Below, piece by piece: positions 1-11,582 of a DNA stretch of 64,000 nt. The notes beneath the pieces are model-generated. The model was not told the DNA's origin, did no database searches, and saw only the letters and a program-made list of their open reading frames with translations. Source of the DNA: Haematobia irritans. Lineage: Eukaryota > Arthropoda > Insecta > Diptera > Muscidae. The stretch is taken from contig NC_134398.1 in the NCBI RefSeq assembly GCF_050003625.1, positions 17,124,997-17,188,996 on the forward strand. The letters are read 5' to 3'. Each line of letters starts with the position of its first letter. Positions within the stretch are counted from its first letter, which is position 1. Both the position numbers and the translations under genes were made by a program.

Positions 1-3000
1 TAGTACAACAGCATCGAACATTAAGATGGGTAACATAGTTTGGTTACCCAATATTTGCTTTGGGAAAGGAGGATTAATTAATTAGGTTAGGAAAATTGCA
101 AATTGCATATCCTTACATCTATCTCACTTATCCTGGTCTTTTTTCGTTCGAATGGATTTGGTTCCACCACTTTTAAACGTACTGCAGTTATATTGGACAT
201 AAAATCTGGATTATTGGCCATCATTAATCCTGAGCTATGGGTATCCAAATGGGTAAGAAACCAATTCTGAAAAGAAATGATATTTTATTATGGATTTTAT
301 TTACTGTATCTCCAGGACTCACCCGAAATGGCCCCACTAATTTAAACTCCTTGGCTTGATTTAATAGCGGTACCAGTGATGCTGGTTCACAGTCCATAAT
401 TAAACGTTGCTCATGAAAATCTTCTTCAATTTCCTTCCATAGTACTCGTACATCGTCCTGGTATTCGGCTATATTACGAATTTTAATAAAATCTCTTTCG
501 ACCGAAGCTAAATTCATAAGATCCTGTATGCGAGCCAAACCTGAAAGTAAGAGAAAACAGAAGAGTTTAAAAGAGTATAATGAAACATGGGAAGAGAGAG
601 TGAGAGAAGAGATCATTCATTCATTCATTGAATCATTCGTAGAATCATGTTCAGGTGGGCTAGGTTAGGTTAAGTAGATATTTTAGGTTCACTTACAGAG
701 TGGCTGCTATGTATTGCAACCAAAACCAAGTTTCTATCCTTTCTAAACCTGATATTTTAGGCTTACTTACAGAGTGGGTTGCTATCATTTCTAAACCGCT
801 CTTCTCACGTCTTACAGATTTATTTCAGTGGCAGTTCACTTTATTGCTTACAAGCTTACAAAAACATATTGATCTATTGCATTTAGAAATAAAATTATTC
901 GTGATGAACTTCAAGTGCGATAGTGTGTTTGTTTTATATTTGGTTGGGAAAAAATTGTATTGCTATAGAAAATTTATTTAAAATGTTATTGTTATAGAAA
1001 ATTTAATCATAGAAAATTTTTACAAAATTTTTGCAAAATTGCATCTCTATAGATGTTTTTTTTTTGCTATAAAAATTTTATTTCTATAGAAAAATTTCTC
1101 AAAATTTTATTTCTATAGAAAATGTTGTCTATATTATATTTCTATATAAAATTTTGTCAAAATTTTATTTCTATAGAAAATGTTGTCTATATTATATTTC
1201 TATATAAAATTTTGTCAAAATTTTATTTCTATAGAAAATTTTGTAAAAATTTTACTTCTATACAAAATTTTGTCAAAATTTTATTTATATAGAAAATTTT
1301 CTCAAATTTTTATTTCTATACAAAATGTTCTCAAAATTTTATTTCCTTATTAAATGTTCTCAAATTTTTATTTCTATAAAAAATGTTACCAAATTTTTAT
1401 TTCTATAGAAAATTTTGTCAAAATTTTATTTCTGTAGAAAATTTTGTCAAAATTTTATTTCTGTAGAAATTTTTGCAAAATTTTAGTTCTATAGAAAATT
1501 ATTGCAAAATTTTATCTCTATAGAAATTTTTGCAAAATTTTATCTCTATAGAAAATGTTTGCAAAATTGTGTATCTATAGACAAATTTTGCAAAATTTTA
1601 TCTCTATAGAAAATTTGTGCAAATTTTTAACTCTATAGAAAATTATTGCAAAATTTTGTCAATATTTTTTTCTGTAGAAATTTTTGCACAATTTTATTGC
1701 TATAGAAAATTTTGTCAACATTTTATTGATATAGAAATTTTTTGAAAAATTTTAGTTCTATAGAAAATTATTGCAAAATTTTATCTCTATAAAAAATTTT
1801 GTCAAAATTGTATTGCTAAGTACCTCTTAGTTGGAGAGGAATATTTTCCAAAATCTAACAAAACATTAAGAAATCTACCAAAATGTAAAACATCTATCAT
1901 TTTTGATCCGAAAAGTTAAGGTCAGAATTAATCGAAATCCACGCCGCAGTGGTAGAAAACTTGCTTAGCAACTTGAATGGACGCAACACATACAGGCTGG
2001 CGATATGGAATGAAACATTTGTTTTTAATTTAATTCTTCAAAAGCAAAAAATATGGGAAATTGGCTACCTTTGGCATTGGCATTTAGAATTGGCTACTGG
2101 TCACTTTAGTATCTTTTAACGCTAACCTTATTCTCCAAAATGCTCTAGACCTAAAAGTCCAGAGAATTGAGATCCTGAGACTATGGAAGCTATTGTGCGG
2201 TTAGAATTGAAGAAAGGCACCTCCTTAGACTATCCAGTCCATTGTGATAGCACGGAATTCTTATCACTGAATTCTGTCCGATTCTATGTTTAGCTCAATG
2301 ACAAGGAACCTTCTTTTTATAGCCGAATCCGACAGGTGTTTTACATTGCGGTGAATCCACTTAGAGAACCTTTGAAATGCTCAGAAATGTCACAAGCATT
2401 TCTCAGAGGGAATAATCCACCGCTGAAAAACTTTGTGGTTTTCGGTCGAAACCCCAGTTTCGACCCACCCACGACCTTTTTTATACAAGATGGACATGCT
2501 AACCATTGCACCAAAGTGGCTTCCGGTGAGCTCTTTCACTTTTTCTTCAATGCCATTAGTCCAAGCTGATTTTTCATTTTGTAGTATCAAATTTACTCAC
2601 CCTGTGACGTGTCATAAAGCAATGTAAATTTCTTCCATTTATAATCCTTCTGTATTATATCCAAGTAGGCTCGCGTTAAAGTGATCAAGGAAGGTGCCAC
2701 ACTGACAGACATTTGATGATTTTGCTTGCGCTGCTCCAAATCGATTTCAATATTCCAATCATATTGTACATGGGGAATACCAGCATTATTGGCTATCAAA
2801 GCCACAATATCTGCGAGGAATGGAGAATTAATAAAAATTAAAACAAAAACTGTTAGACATACCTGAGGTGGCCTTTGAAGATGGCCCAAATATGGCTATT
2901 ACTTCCTCGGCAAGGAGTTCACAAGCTGAAAGTAATATAAAGGAATAATATGATAATATACACCAAAAAAAATGTTTTCCTCTGTACTGAAATTTTAGAC

Positions 3001-6000
3001 AAACGAAACTTGGTAGATAATATTTTCTTTAAAAGCAAAAAATCCGAAAGTATGGCAAGATTTTTTCTATAATCATTTTTTATTCGTTTGTCAAAATATC
3101 TTTCTTAAAAAAGGTTTATTTCAGTGTACTCACTCAATAACTGCAGCACATAGCTATTATCATCGTTGGGCACGTAACGTTTGATGGTTTCAAATTGTAA
3201 TTCGAATAATTTTTGACTATTAAGCTGGCGTATCGCTTCGTCAAAAGCCAACTCAAGAGCATCTTCATCGCTAAAAAATAGAGCACCTGAAAAAATTAAT
3301 TTTATTAATAGACAATTTCTTCAAGAGCGATAACGATGGTAGGTACTGGTACATCCAAAAATCAAGGGCGATAAGAGGACAGACTCAACCAAGAAGGTTA
3401 CCCGCTTCATTTCTACCGCACAATGGTCAAAATCTCCTGATTTCAATCCGTTGTAAAATTTTGAAAAAGTTTTCTATAGAAACAAAACTTTGATAGAATT
3501 TTCTATAGAAATAAAATTTTGACAAAATTTTCTATAGAAATAAAATTTTGATCAAATTTTCTATAGAAATAAAATTTTGATAAAAATTCTATAGAAATAA
3601 AATTTTGACAAAAATTTTTATTGAAAAAAAGTTTTGACAAAATTTTCTATAGAAATAAAATTTTGACAAAATTTTCTATAGAAATAAAATTTTGACAAAA
3701 TTTTCTATAGAAATAAAATTTTGACCAAATTGTCTATAGAAATAAAATTTTGATAAAAATTCTATAGAAATAAAATTTTGACAAACATTTTTATTGAAAC
3801 AAAGTTTTGACAAAATTTTCTATAGAAATAAAATTTTGACAAAATTTTCTATAGAAATAAAATTTTGACAATATTGTCTATAGAAATAAAATTTTGACAA
3901 AATTTTCTATAGAAATAAAATTTTGACAAAATTTTCTATTGGAATAAAATTTTGACAAAATTTTCTATAGAAATAAAATTTTAACAAAATTTTCTATAGA
4001 AACAAAATTTTGACAAAATTTTCTATAAAAAGAAAATTTTCACAAAATGTTCTAAAGAAATAAATTTTTTACAAAATTTTCTATAGATAAAATTTTGACA
4101 AAATTTTCTATAGAAATAAAATTTTGACAATATTTTCTATAGAAATAAAATTTTGACAAAAAAAATCCATAGAAATGAAATTTTGACAACAACTATATAT
4201 ATAAAATTCAATCTATGTTTGTTTATTTGTTTGTTTGTATGAACCGAGTTGGCTCCGAAACGGCTGAACCGATTTACTTGAAACTTTCAGAGATCATAGG
4301 GGACGTTCATGTGGTGAAAATAGGGTACCTCATTTTTTGACACCTGGTCGCGGAGGGGGACCTCCCCTTTGTCGGACTTTTTGAAAATTGGACCAAAGTT
4401 GACCGATTTGCTTGAAATTTTCATTGAAGGTTGGGGTTGGCAACTAGACAAAGATCCGCTACTTTATATTTCGACATTTGGCGGCGGAGGGGGACCTCCC
4501 TTTGTTCGACTTTTTTTAAAGTACAGTGAAAAAACTAAAATTCTCTAAATTATCTGAGATTTAAAGAGAACATGCGGTGAGGTTATGGAATTAATATGGG
4601 GTAGCTGATGATTTAATATGCGGACGGGGAGGGGGACCTCCCCCTTGCCTTACTTCTTGAAACTTGGGACAAAATTATGCGATTTGCATGAAATTTTCAT
4701 TGAATGTTGGGGTTGGAATCTAGACAAAAATCCGCTACATTATTTTTCGATATTTGGTCGGGGAGGGGGGCCACCCCTTTGCCCGACTTTTTTTTAAAGT
4801 ACAGTTAAAACAAAACTAAACTCCCCCGACTGAAATTTTACGGAAAAATGGGTGAGGTTATGAAATTTATATCAGGTTCCTGATTTTTTAATAAAAATAA
4901 AAGGGCATAGGGAGACATCCGCTTCTCTTAAGTACATACAGAGAAACAATTAAACTTTACCGAGTTACTTGAAATTTACAGAGGACTGGGGAGAGATCGT
5001 AACCTCTGTCAACCGTAATAGTTGATACCTGATTTTGTGATTTTTGGACGGAAGAGAGGCCGCCCCTTTAGGCTTATAATTTGCTTGACATTTTCTGGGA
5101 CGTTTACAAAAGATACGCTTTTCGACATTTGGTCGGGGAGGAGGTCCTCCTCTAAAACTGCAAAAAAATGGCTCTTTTAACCATGTTCGTTAATCTATAT
5201 CTGTCCATAAAGCTCGAAAAATAATTGTATAAGATATAATGCGGTTGGACGTCAATTGCCTGTTTCGGTATCAGGCTGACATGAAATATAAAAAAATTTA
5301 AGTTTTCTTGAAATTTACAAAGGAAGCGGGGGAAAAGGTTATAAATGAAGAGGCAACCTTCATTGCCCCACACTTGAAGGAAAGTTTCAAGAATTTCCAG
5401 GGAAGGTTAGGGGTGCTATTCACTACGGTGTTTGTCGATATTTTATCGGGGAAAGAGAAAAATTTAAACATCTCCGATCTACTTGAAATTTACAGGGACG
5501 TGGCAGGAGGTGATTAAATTTATACATAATTTTTAAATTACTATATGATATTTCGATATCTGGTTGGGGAAGGGGAAAATTGAAATAAACTTTGTCGATT
5601 TACTTCGATAGAATTTATATGGACCATTGAGTAGTTGCGAAATTAATATAGGGTACGTGATAGTCCGATATCTGGTCGGAGTGGAGCGAAGGTGGCGAGA
5701 GGGTTCCCTTTTGTCCGTTTTTTTTTTTTTTCTTAAATTGAAAGTAGAGGGTTGTCCGTAAATGGGAACTCGGTACATAATTTTATGATTTTTGTACAGG
5801 CTTCTGCCAGACTTCTTTTTAGTAAAGAACTTAAATTTACATGAAATTGGCAGCCAACGTAGAGGGTGCATTATTTTCCAACATTTTAGCAAATGTTAAT
5901 GTGGTAAAATTTTTTACTACTTTTGCATTTTCCGATTTATTGGATGGGAAACAGTTATTCTTTGTATGTTATTATAATATAACGCTTAATTTTCAGATAT

Positions 6001-8415
6001 GTTGAGGAGAAGGATACCTTTCCTTTACAAACCACACTTAAAATTCACAAGAAATATAGAAGAAGGTACACCCTCTCCCGCCGTATTTGTACCTATAAAC
6101 GAAAAATCAAGTAGTCCGATTTGTTTAAAAGAATTCAAATCTTTTCGAATTTGTTTTCAGCACGAAGGATATAGTTGACTAAGTTAACGCAAAATGTTCC
6201 TCCAAATACGCTTCGGAAGGCGCAGCGAAGCGGGCCGGGTTACGCTAGTTTTCTATAGAAATAAAATTTTAACAAAATTTTCTATGGAAATACAATTTTT
6301 GGTAAGATTTTCTCCCAATTTTGGTAGATTATTTTTGGTTCGAATAGCAACCGTGACCGCCACACACACTCAAACATTAAGGATGGGGAATCTTCTCAAA
6401 AATAACTTTTTCTATAGAAATAAAATTTTGACAAAAATATCTATAGAAATAAAATTTTGACAACATTTTCTATAGCAATAAAATTTTGAACAAAAATTCC
6501 AAATTTTGACAAAATTTTCTATAGACATAAAATTTTGACAAAATTTTCTATAGAAATAAAATTTTAACAAATTTTTTTACAAAAAATAAAATTTTCTATA
6601 TAAATAAAATTTTGACAAAATTTTCTATAATTTAATATAAAATAAAATTTTGACAAAATTTTCTATAGAAATAAAATTTTGAAAAAAACCAAAGAAATAA
6701 AATTTTGAAAAATTTTTTTATAATTTAATATAAAATAAAATTTTGAAAAAAAAAATTTTGACATAATTTTCTATAGAAATAAAATTGTAAAAAAAATCCA
6801 AAGAAATAAAATTTTCACAACATTTTGTATAGAAATAAAATTTTAACAAAATTTACTATGGATATACAATCTTTTGGTAAGATTTTCTCCCAATTTTGGT
6901 AGATTATTTTTGGTTCGAATAGCAACCGTGACCGTCTCAAAAATAACTTTTATAGAAATAAAGTTTTGACAAAAAATTTCTTTCCATATAAAATGTTGAC
7001 TAAATTTTCTATAAAAATAAAATTTTTAAAGAAATTTTCCATAGAAAACAAATTTTGGCGAAATTTTCTATAGATAAAAATTTTGACAAAATTTTCTATA
7101 AAAATAAAATTTTGATTAAATTTTCTATAGAAATAAAATTTTGACTAATTTTTCTATAGAAATAAAATTTTGACAAAATTTTCTATAGAAATAAAATTTT
7201 GACAAAAATTTCTATAGAAAAAAAAATTTGAAAAAATTTTCCATAGAAGTAAGTAATTTTCTATAGATAAAAATTTTGACAAAATTTTCTATAAAAATAA
7301 AATTTTGATTAAATTTTCTATAGAAATAAAATTTTGACTAATTTTTCTATAGAAATAAAATTTTGACAAAATTTTCTATAGAAATAAAATTTTGACAAAA
7401 ATTTCTATAGAAAAAAAAATTTTGAAAAAATTTTCCATAGAAGTAAAATTTTGACAAGATTTTCTAAAGATTAAAGAATTTTGACAAAAGTTTCTTTAGA
7501 TATAAAATTTTGACTACATTTTCTATAAAAATAAAATTTTCGCGAAATTTTCTATAGAAATAAAATTTTCGCGAAATTTTCTATAGAAATAAAATTTTGA
7601 CTAAATTTTCTATAGAAATAAAATTTTGACTAAATTTTCTATAGAAATAAAATTTTGACAAAATTCTCTATAGAAATAAAATTTTGACAAAATTTCCTAT
7701 AGAAATAAAATTTTGACAAGATTTTCTATAGAAATAAAGTTTTGAAAACATTTTCTATAAAAATAAAATTTTTACAAAATTTTCTATAGGAATAAAATTT
7801 TGATAAAATTTTCGAAAGAAATAAAATTTTGACAAAATTTGCTATAGAAAAAAAATTTTGACAAAATTTGCTATAGTAATAAAATTTTAACAAAATTTTC
7901 TATAGAAATAAAATTTTGACAACATTTTCTATAGAAATTTATTTTTACCAAAATTTTCTATAGTACTTTATACTTGTGGAACGTCAAAAATAAGTCTTCA
8001 AAAATAACAGCTACCAAAATACCGAATGATACAAAATAACACCTCTTGTTGGAAAACCCTGTATATAGTCCCCGTATATTAGATATGACTTCATGAGTCC
8101 GCTGGATGCTTAATTTTTATATTATCCCCTTAATATTGGATATAATTTTTTTGCTTTATTGGAATTAATTGCCAAACATATTCAGGTACCCGACATATTT
8201 GCTAAGGGGTTTACCGCTGACGATTATTAATTAAATGAAATTCTTTAAATTGCAGCAGACACTTTCTTATCACTTTTAGATTTTCCACAAAAATTATTTG
8301 GAGACAATGTCTTACCCACTTTCACTGTTGTTCTCGTTTCTGACAACTCATGTGTTATTTTTATAAAATTGAAAATTATCGAGAGACACCAAAAACATCT
8401 ATAAAACCAATTCAT
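1..8415 (-). CDS. Kainate-type ionotropic glutamate receptor, 5-prime part (continues beyond window start)
   Basis: Seven coding exons are seen on the minus strand: 8415-8316, 3286-3134, 2925-2863, 2810-2601, 540-323, 266-117 and 57-1 (runs off the edge). All junctions have GT/AG sites and the phases join without error, giving 317 codons. The product starts with a hydrophobic signal peptide and then the amino-terminal (Leu/Ile/Val-binding-like) domain. Diagnostic stretches are VGALFFSDEDALELAFDEAI, EEVIAIFGPSS, DIVALIANNAGIPHVQYDWN and NWFLTHLDTHSSG. The last exon ends in MFDAVVL, which corresponds to the YDAV/SDAVWMF segment of the family. Ligand-binding lobes and channel lie outside the window. 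The 63-nt exon and the phase pattern match the plus-strand receptor at 31775-49902, so the two are paralogues. Subunits of this family form glutamate-gated cation channels in the plasma membrane. The donor of exon 6 (GAT then gtaagg) is the least certain junction. Introns 1 and 4 hold minisatellite, Helitron, SINE and mariner debris. Confidence 0.9.
946..1818 (-). repeat. 29-bp minisatellite array, reverse orientation, in receptor intron 4
   Basis: This holds about 30 diverged copies of the monomer seen across the window, here as the complement (TTTTATTTCTATAGAAAA plus TTTTGTCAAAA). At 1822-1905 follows a decayed copy of the element's left-end block in reverse (AGTACCTCTTAGTTGGAGAG, then several TCTACCAAAA-like words), so the array is the body of an inserted element. 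On the receptor transcript the AATAAA words are in sense. Confidence 0.9.
1927..1968 (+). pseudogene. Mariner-type transposase fragment (helix-turn-helix part)
   Basis: The plus strand reads NRNPRRSGRKLA and then a stop. This is the conserved N-terminal DNA-binding stretch of a mariner-like transposase. A longer relative is at 56362-56600. The rest of the gene is absent here; a C-terminal shred of what may be the same family lies at 3403-3453. Confidence 0.6.
2198..2535 (-). mobile_element. tRNA-derived SINE, diverged copy
   Basis: The body matches the better copies at 52242-52592 and 37849-38103 (shared words: CAGTCCATTGTGATA, GCTCAATGACAAGG, TTTTTATAGCCGA, AATCCACCGCTGA). The minus-strand head carries a worn pol III A box (TGGTGCAATGGTTAGCAT) and a corrupted B box. 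It sits in intron 4 of the receptor, about 65 bp from the exon-4 donor. Confidence 0.75.
2958..3130. mobile_element. Inverted-repeat MITE in the short receptor intron 2
   Basis: The ends are related in inverse (GAAATTTTAGACAAACGAAA near the left, CGTTTGTCAAAATATCTTTC near the right), and the interior is the AT-rich TTCTTTAAAAGCAAA word. Relatives are at 26540-26770 and 28105-28310. It nearly fills the intron between exons 2 and 3 (2926-3133). Confidence 0.6.
3330..3455 (+). pseudogene. Mariner-type transposase C-terminal shred
   Basis: At 3403-3453 the plus strand reads RFISTAQWSKSPDFNPL. This matches the last catalytic-Asp neighbourhood (SPDLNPL) of mariner-like transposases. It breaks directly into the 29-bp array at 3457. 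A sister fragment, RFIPTAQW, lies at 56829-56852 beside another array. Confidence 0.6.
3457..4191 (+). repeat. 29-bp minisatellite array, forward orientation
   Basis: About 25 copies of the forward monomer (TTTTCTATAGAAATAAAA, then TTTTGACAAAA) lie within receptor intron 1. It is interrupted at 4192 by a Helitron and resumes at 6249, so both parts were one array. Confidence 0.93.
4192..6248 (+). mobile_element. Non-autonomous Helitron, long copy (~2.06 kb)
   Basis: The left end reads CTATATATATAAAATTCAAT and the right end GCGGGCCGGGTTACGCTAG. The terminal CTAG follows a GC-rich stretch able to fold, as in Helitrons. There are no terminal inverted repeats and no target duplication. The host array reads through as GACAA on the left and TTTTCTATAG on the right, so insertion was between A and T of a monomer. 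The interior holds several diverged internal units around GGAGGGGGACCTCCC and TTGCTTGAAATTTTCATTGA. No Rep/helicase reading frame is visible. A shorter copy is at 20518-21807. Confidence 0.8.
6249..7966 (+). repeat. 29-bp array with two embedded right-end blocks
   Basis: This continues the array at 3457. At 6290-6350 and again at 6850-6935 the element's right-end block appears (TTTTGGTAGATTATTTTTGG, then TCGAATAGCAACCGTGACCG), each time followed by more monomers. Several element copies have therefore been joined or nested. A short segment is repeated (7060-7250 and 7255-7440). Confidence 0.88.
8316..8415 (-). CDS. Signal-peptide exon of the minus-strand glutamate receptor
   Basis: This is the first coding exon of the receptor above, 5 kb upstream of the next exon. 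It starts at ATG 8415-8413 and encodes MNWFYRCFWCLSIIFNFI, a typical hydrophobic leader. It ends ACA GTG AAA GTG G before the donor gtaaga. The single leftover G joins the GT at 3286-3285 to give the Gly of VGALFF, the usual start of the receptor amino-terminal domain. An in-frame TTG upstream is not needed as a start. The assignment rests on phase, hydrophobicity and the family position of the GALFF motif. It would be missed by homology search alone. Confidence 0.8.
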
Positions 8416-8695
8416 TTTGTTCAGGTTTTCCAAATTTGTCAATTTTTATTAATTACTTAAATAGATTATTTTTTAAATAATTTCCATAGTTTTTTATTTC
8501 ATTTAGAAACACTTTACAACATATTTTATTTTTTAATTACGTAAAATATATATGGGGAGTTTTAAAAGAACTTTTACGTTTTTGTTTTTTTTGTTCTTGG
8601 TCAAAAATATTTTTCCATTTCTCTCATGGGAAATCAATTTTCCGTTTCATTTGGTTTTTCAAAGTTTTCGCACTATTCTCGCACCGAACCAGAGA

Positions 8696-8730
8696 CCGTC
8701 CAGACTTGTCGCGTATATATAGTCAACTGA
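8696..8730 (-). promoter_or_regulatory. Inr + DPE core promoter for the minus-strand receptor
   Basis: Read on the minus strand, TCAGTT at 8730-8725 is a perfect arthropod initiator, with its A at 8728. Exactly at +28 to +33 (8701-8696) comes GGACGG, which matches five of six positions of the downstream promoter element (RGWYVT). This would give a leader of about 313 nt before ATG 8415. A TATATATA run lies between the two motifs, so a plus-strand TATA box cannot be excluded. The placement is inference from motifs and spacing. Confidence 0.5.
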
Positions 8731-8997
8731 TTTGTGTTCAAAGAATTTTCCGCATTTTTTTGTTTCCTCCTACTTTGTCCATTAAAAATTGTTTTTCCAT
8801 TTTATTTTTGAGATCTTTTCGTCATAAGTTCTTAGTTTGAAAATGCTGCTAAAGTGCTTTATTCAACTGCTTGCTACACCCAGAAAAAAATCTATTAATT
8901 ACTAAGTTAGCAAATCGTCATGGATATTGGAAATCAGTGTTACAGTTGTGACACTTTAACATATGGGCAAAATTCCTACTTTTATCTTGAACCACTA

Positions 8998-9290
8998 AAA
9001 ATACACAAAAAAAAATTTCTGATTCAATCACGAAATTAATTGATCCAATTAATTTTTAATTGAAATGTCTTCAATCACAGAAATTATAGTATCAATTAAA
9101 AAATTAATTGAAGGTCAATTAAAAAGTTAATTGATCCAATTAAAAAATTAATTGATACTATTATTTTTGTGATTGATTTTTGTTTCAATTAAAAAATTTG
9201 TTGAATCAATTAAATTTTTAATTGAATATTTTTTAAAACTCAATTAAAATTTTAATTTGAAAAATTTTCGTGAAATTTTTTTGTACGTAC
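8998..9290. mobile_element. AT-rich palindromic MITE
   Basis: The ends are inversely related (ACACAAAAAAAAATTTCTGA at left, CGTGAAATTTTTTTGTACGT at right). The interior is made of alternating AATTAATTGA and TCAATTAAAA words that fold on themselves. There are no coding signs. The stretches 8416-8997 (receptor leader and upstream DNA) and 9291-9950 hold nothing else I can name. Confidence 0.55.
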
Positions 9291-9950
9291 CATAAATACC
9301 ATACTTTTTATATTTTTGTGCCACCATTTTGTCATTTTGTACCACTTTTTATTTATATTCATCTATACACTGCAATATTTTTTGTACATTTTGATCTCAA
9401 ATAATCGAGTTTACGAGCCAAATATTATATTTGCGAGGAATTTGTTTTTTATTTTTTATCCCAATGCTTTCAGTGGACATGTGCATCGCCTAAAAGTATG
9501 CAAAGAAAATTTTCTAAATTAAATAAAATTGAAGGAGAGGTTTTTAATGAAATGGAAATAAAATGTGTGATAGGTTAATCTTAATTCTTAATTTGCATTT
9601 GCCACTTTTGAAAAAGTCCTTGTCACTTGTTTAAAATGAGTGGACCCCTTTTTACCACGAGCGGCACCTTTGGGGCCACTATGTAGAAATTCTCAACGGT
9701 AACACTGATGAGATTTCTCCGTATTTTCATACGAAATTTGACTTGACGTTCTTGTTAGGCCCTTTTCATTGACGTTGACATTGTCCCAAATTAGTAGCGA
9801 ATATGCCACTTTTTCCAAACATTGATAGTTTTGTGCCACCTTTTTGTTACATTGTGCCACCTTTTTAAATAATTCCTTTTATACTGTAATATATTTTACA
9901 AATATTGGTCCAAAAATTTACTAAGATTACGGATGTCTTCGGTGTCTCAG

Positions 9951-10045
9951 TACAGAGTAGCTGATATGTATTGCAACCTTCTTCAGGTTGCTATCATTTC
10001 TAAACTGCTCGTCATGCTATCATTTCTAAACAAATCGAGCAGCTG
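9951..10045 (+). repeat. Dispersed repeat, second copy of the 690-830 segment
   Basis: The words AGAGTAGCTGATATGTATTG and GTTGCTATCATTTCTAAACT recur in near-identical form at 697-790 (AGAGTGGCTGCTATGTATTG, GGTTGCTATCATTTCTAAAC). The family is unknown. Confidence 0.5.
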
Positions 10046-10144
10046 AAAATGTACACCTTCGGTTGGCCACCAGAACTCAAGCGCCACTGATAGTGATTGT
10101 GTGGCCGATCGTAGTTCCCCATGGCTCTCAATCCATTTAATTTT

Positions 10145-10405
10145 TGAAACCTCTGAAAGGTCACCACCACGGTCACCTAAATTTTGTCCACCTTTGACAG
10201 GTGTCCAGGTATGAGAGGTCAATTTTAATGTTTTAAATAGCACATGTCCTCAGACAACTGTCCATGTTTGAGAGGTGACCGGAGTGTCCAAGATTGAGAG
10301 GTTTCACGGTAGTAAAACATTAAAATTAACCTCTCATACCTGGACACCTCTCAAAAGTGGACAAATTTTAGGCGAACGGAGGTGTCCACCTTTCAGAGTT
10401 TTCAC
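10145..10405. mobile_element. Long inverted-repeat element (fold-back)
   Basis: The left arm (TAAATTTTGTCCACCTTTGA through ATTTTAATGTTTTAA) is matched in inverse by the right arm (TAAAACATTAAAATTAACCT through GTGGACAAATTTTA). A central spacer reads CAACTGTCCATGTTTGAGAG. The arms are ~60 bp and well preserved. The outer parts repeat the GGTGTCCA/ACCTCTCA words. A non-autonomous DNA transposon is the natural reading; the superfamily is not decided. Confidence 0.6.
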
Positions 10406-11582
10406 TGTATACATTGTGAAAAATTGTGCCACTTTTTTTAATGTAACCACAGCTAGCCACTATAGAGTGTTCCAAAATTTTAATCTCAACAATTTTCTTT
10501 ATGTGTATTTTTTTAGTTAATGGCCGTTTGAGATGGCATTCATAAAAAAAAGAAATTTAAAACAAAAATATATTTGTCGCTCTGTTTTTGTATTTCGTGT
10601 TTTTTTTTCTATTTAATTTTCAAAACTCATGTATTTTGGGGTAAATTCAAAATCCCAGCATATAAAAAAGTAAATATGACCCAAAACACACATATGTCCG
10701 TGCCATCATTTAAAACTTGTCTGGTGCTACATTGTCAAAATCTTGTTGTTGTTAATTTTCCGAAAGAAAATCAACAACAACAACAAAAACCATTCATTGG
10801 GAAAGCCGGTGGAAAAACAAACATTTTTTTGTCAAAAATAAATACAAAACGAAAAAAAGATGAACCTGTGTGTGGCGCTCTTCTCAATGAGGGAAAAATG
10901 CAATGAAACATGAAAATTCCTATAAATAGTTTTCTTGTTTTCCTCCTCCTCCTCCTTCAATGTTGATTTGTTTATTCAGAAATTTTTATTGGAAATATTT
11001 TGGCAATTGGACCAAGTATCACCACTTTTGGAAATGGGTGATCGTTAAAACATGTGTAAATGATTTTACGGAAAATTGCTTGGGAAAACAATCAATATAA
11101 CGACCATTGTGTAAACAAATAAAAAAACCGCAATTCGAATGGTAGCAATTAAGTTAGTCGTATTTTAAGGGAGAAAATGAATAAATATTAATATAATGGT
11201 ATCATGACCGAATTCATATTTCAAAGAAGTTATTAAAATTTTTGCCAATAATCGCAATAAAAAATAGGTTCCAATACAGATGGATTTATATTTGGTTCAG
11301 CCTATATTGATAGATAAGGTTCCCTAGTTTTAACGAAATTTTTCCTTAATTTAGCCCAAGAAATATTTTGTCCTTATTTTCTGTTTAAAACGAACACTTT
11401 CATGAAGTTAATGAAAATTAAAGGTTTCGTTATATCCACGAATAGTTTCGTCTGCTAATGGAACATGAAATTGTATAACATTTGAAAAGCACTGGTATGG
11501 AAAGCTAGTTGAAAAAGCACCGGTGTTGAAAAACCGTATAAAAGCGAAAAGAATAAATATTCACATAAAGGGGTTATGACTG
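10406..11582. other. Intergenic DNA without a recognisable gene
   Basis: AT-rich. An open frame at 10574-10906 has no domain, uses low-complexity stretches and lacks splice or promoter context, so I do not call it a gene. The piece 11225-11345 resembles 17895-17990 (words such as CCAATA-CA-ATGGATTTA) and is probably a dispersed repeat. Confidence 0.5.

Noticed and set aside
3457..4191. CRISPR-like regular repeat array
   Set aside because: Eukaryotic sequence; monomers are directly adjacent at 29 bp without unique spacers, and no cas genes are present.
8704..8712. Plus-strand TATA box (GTATATATAG)
   Set aside because: No plus-strand gene follows within 9 kb; the minus-strand Inr+DPE pair at the same place explains a promoter better.
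10574..10906. 110-residue open frame with poly-Gln
   Set aside because: No ATG with context, no domain, no splice or promoter evidence; the Gln run is a CAA microsatellite.
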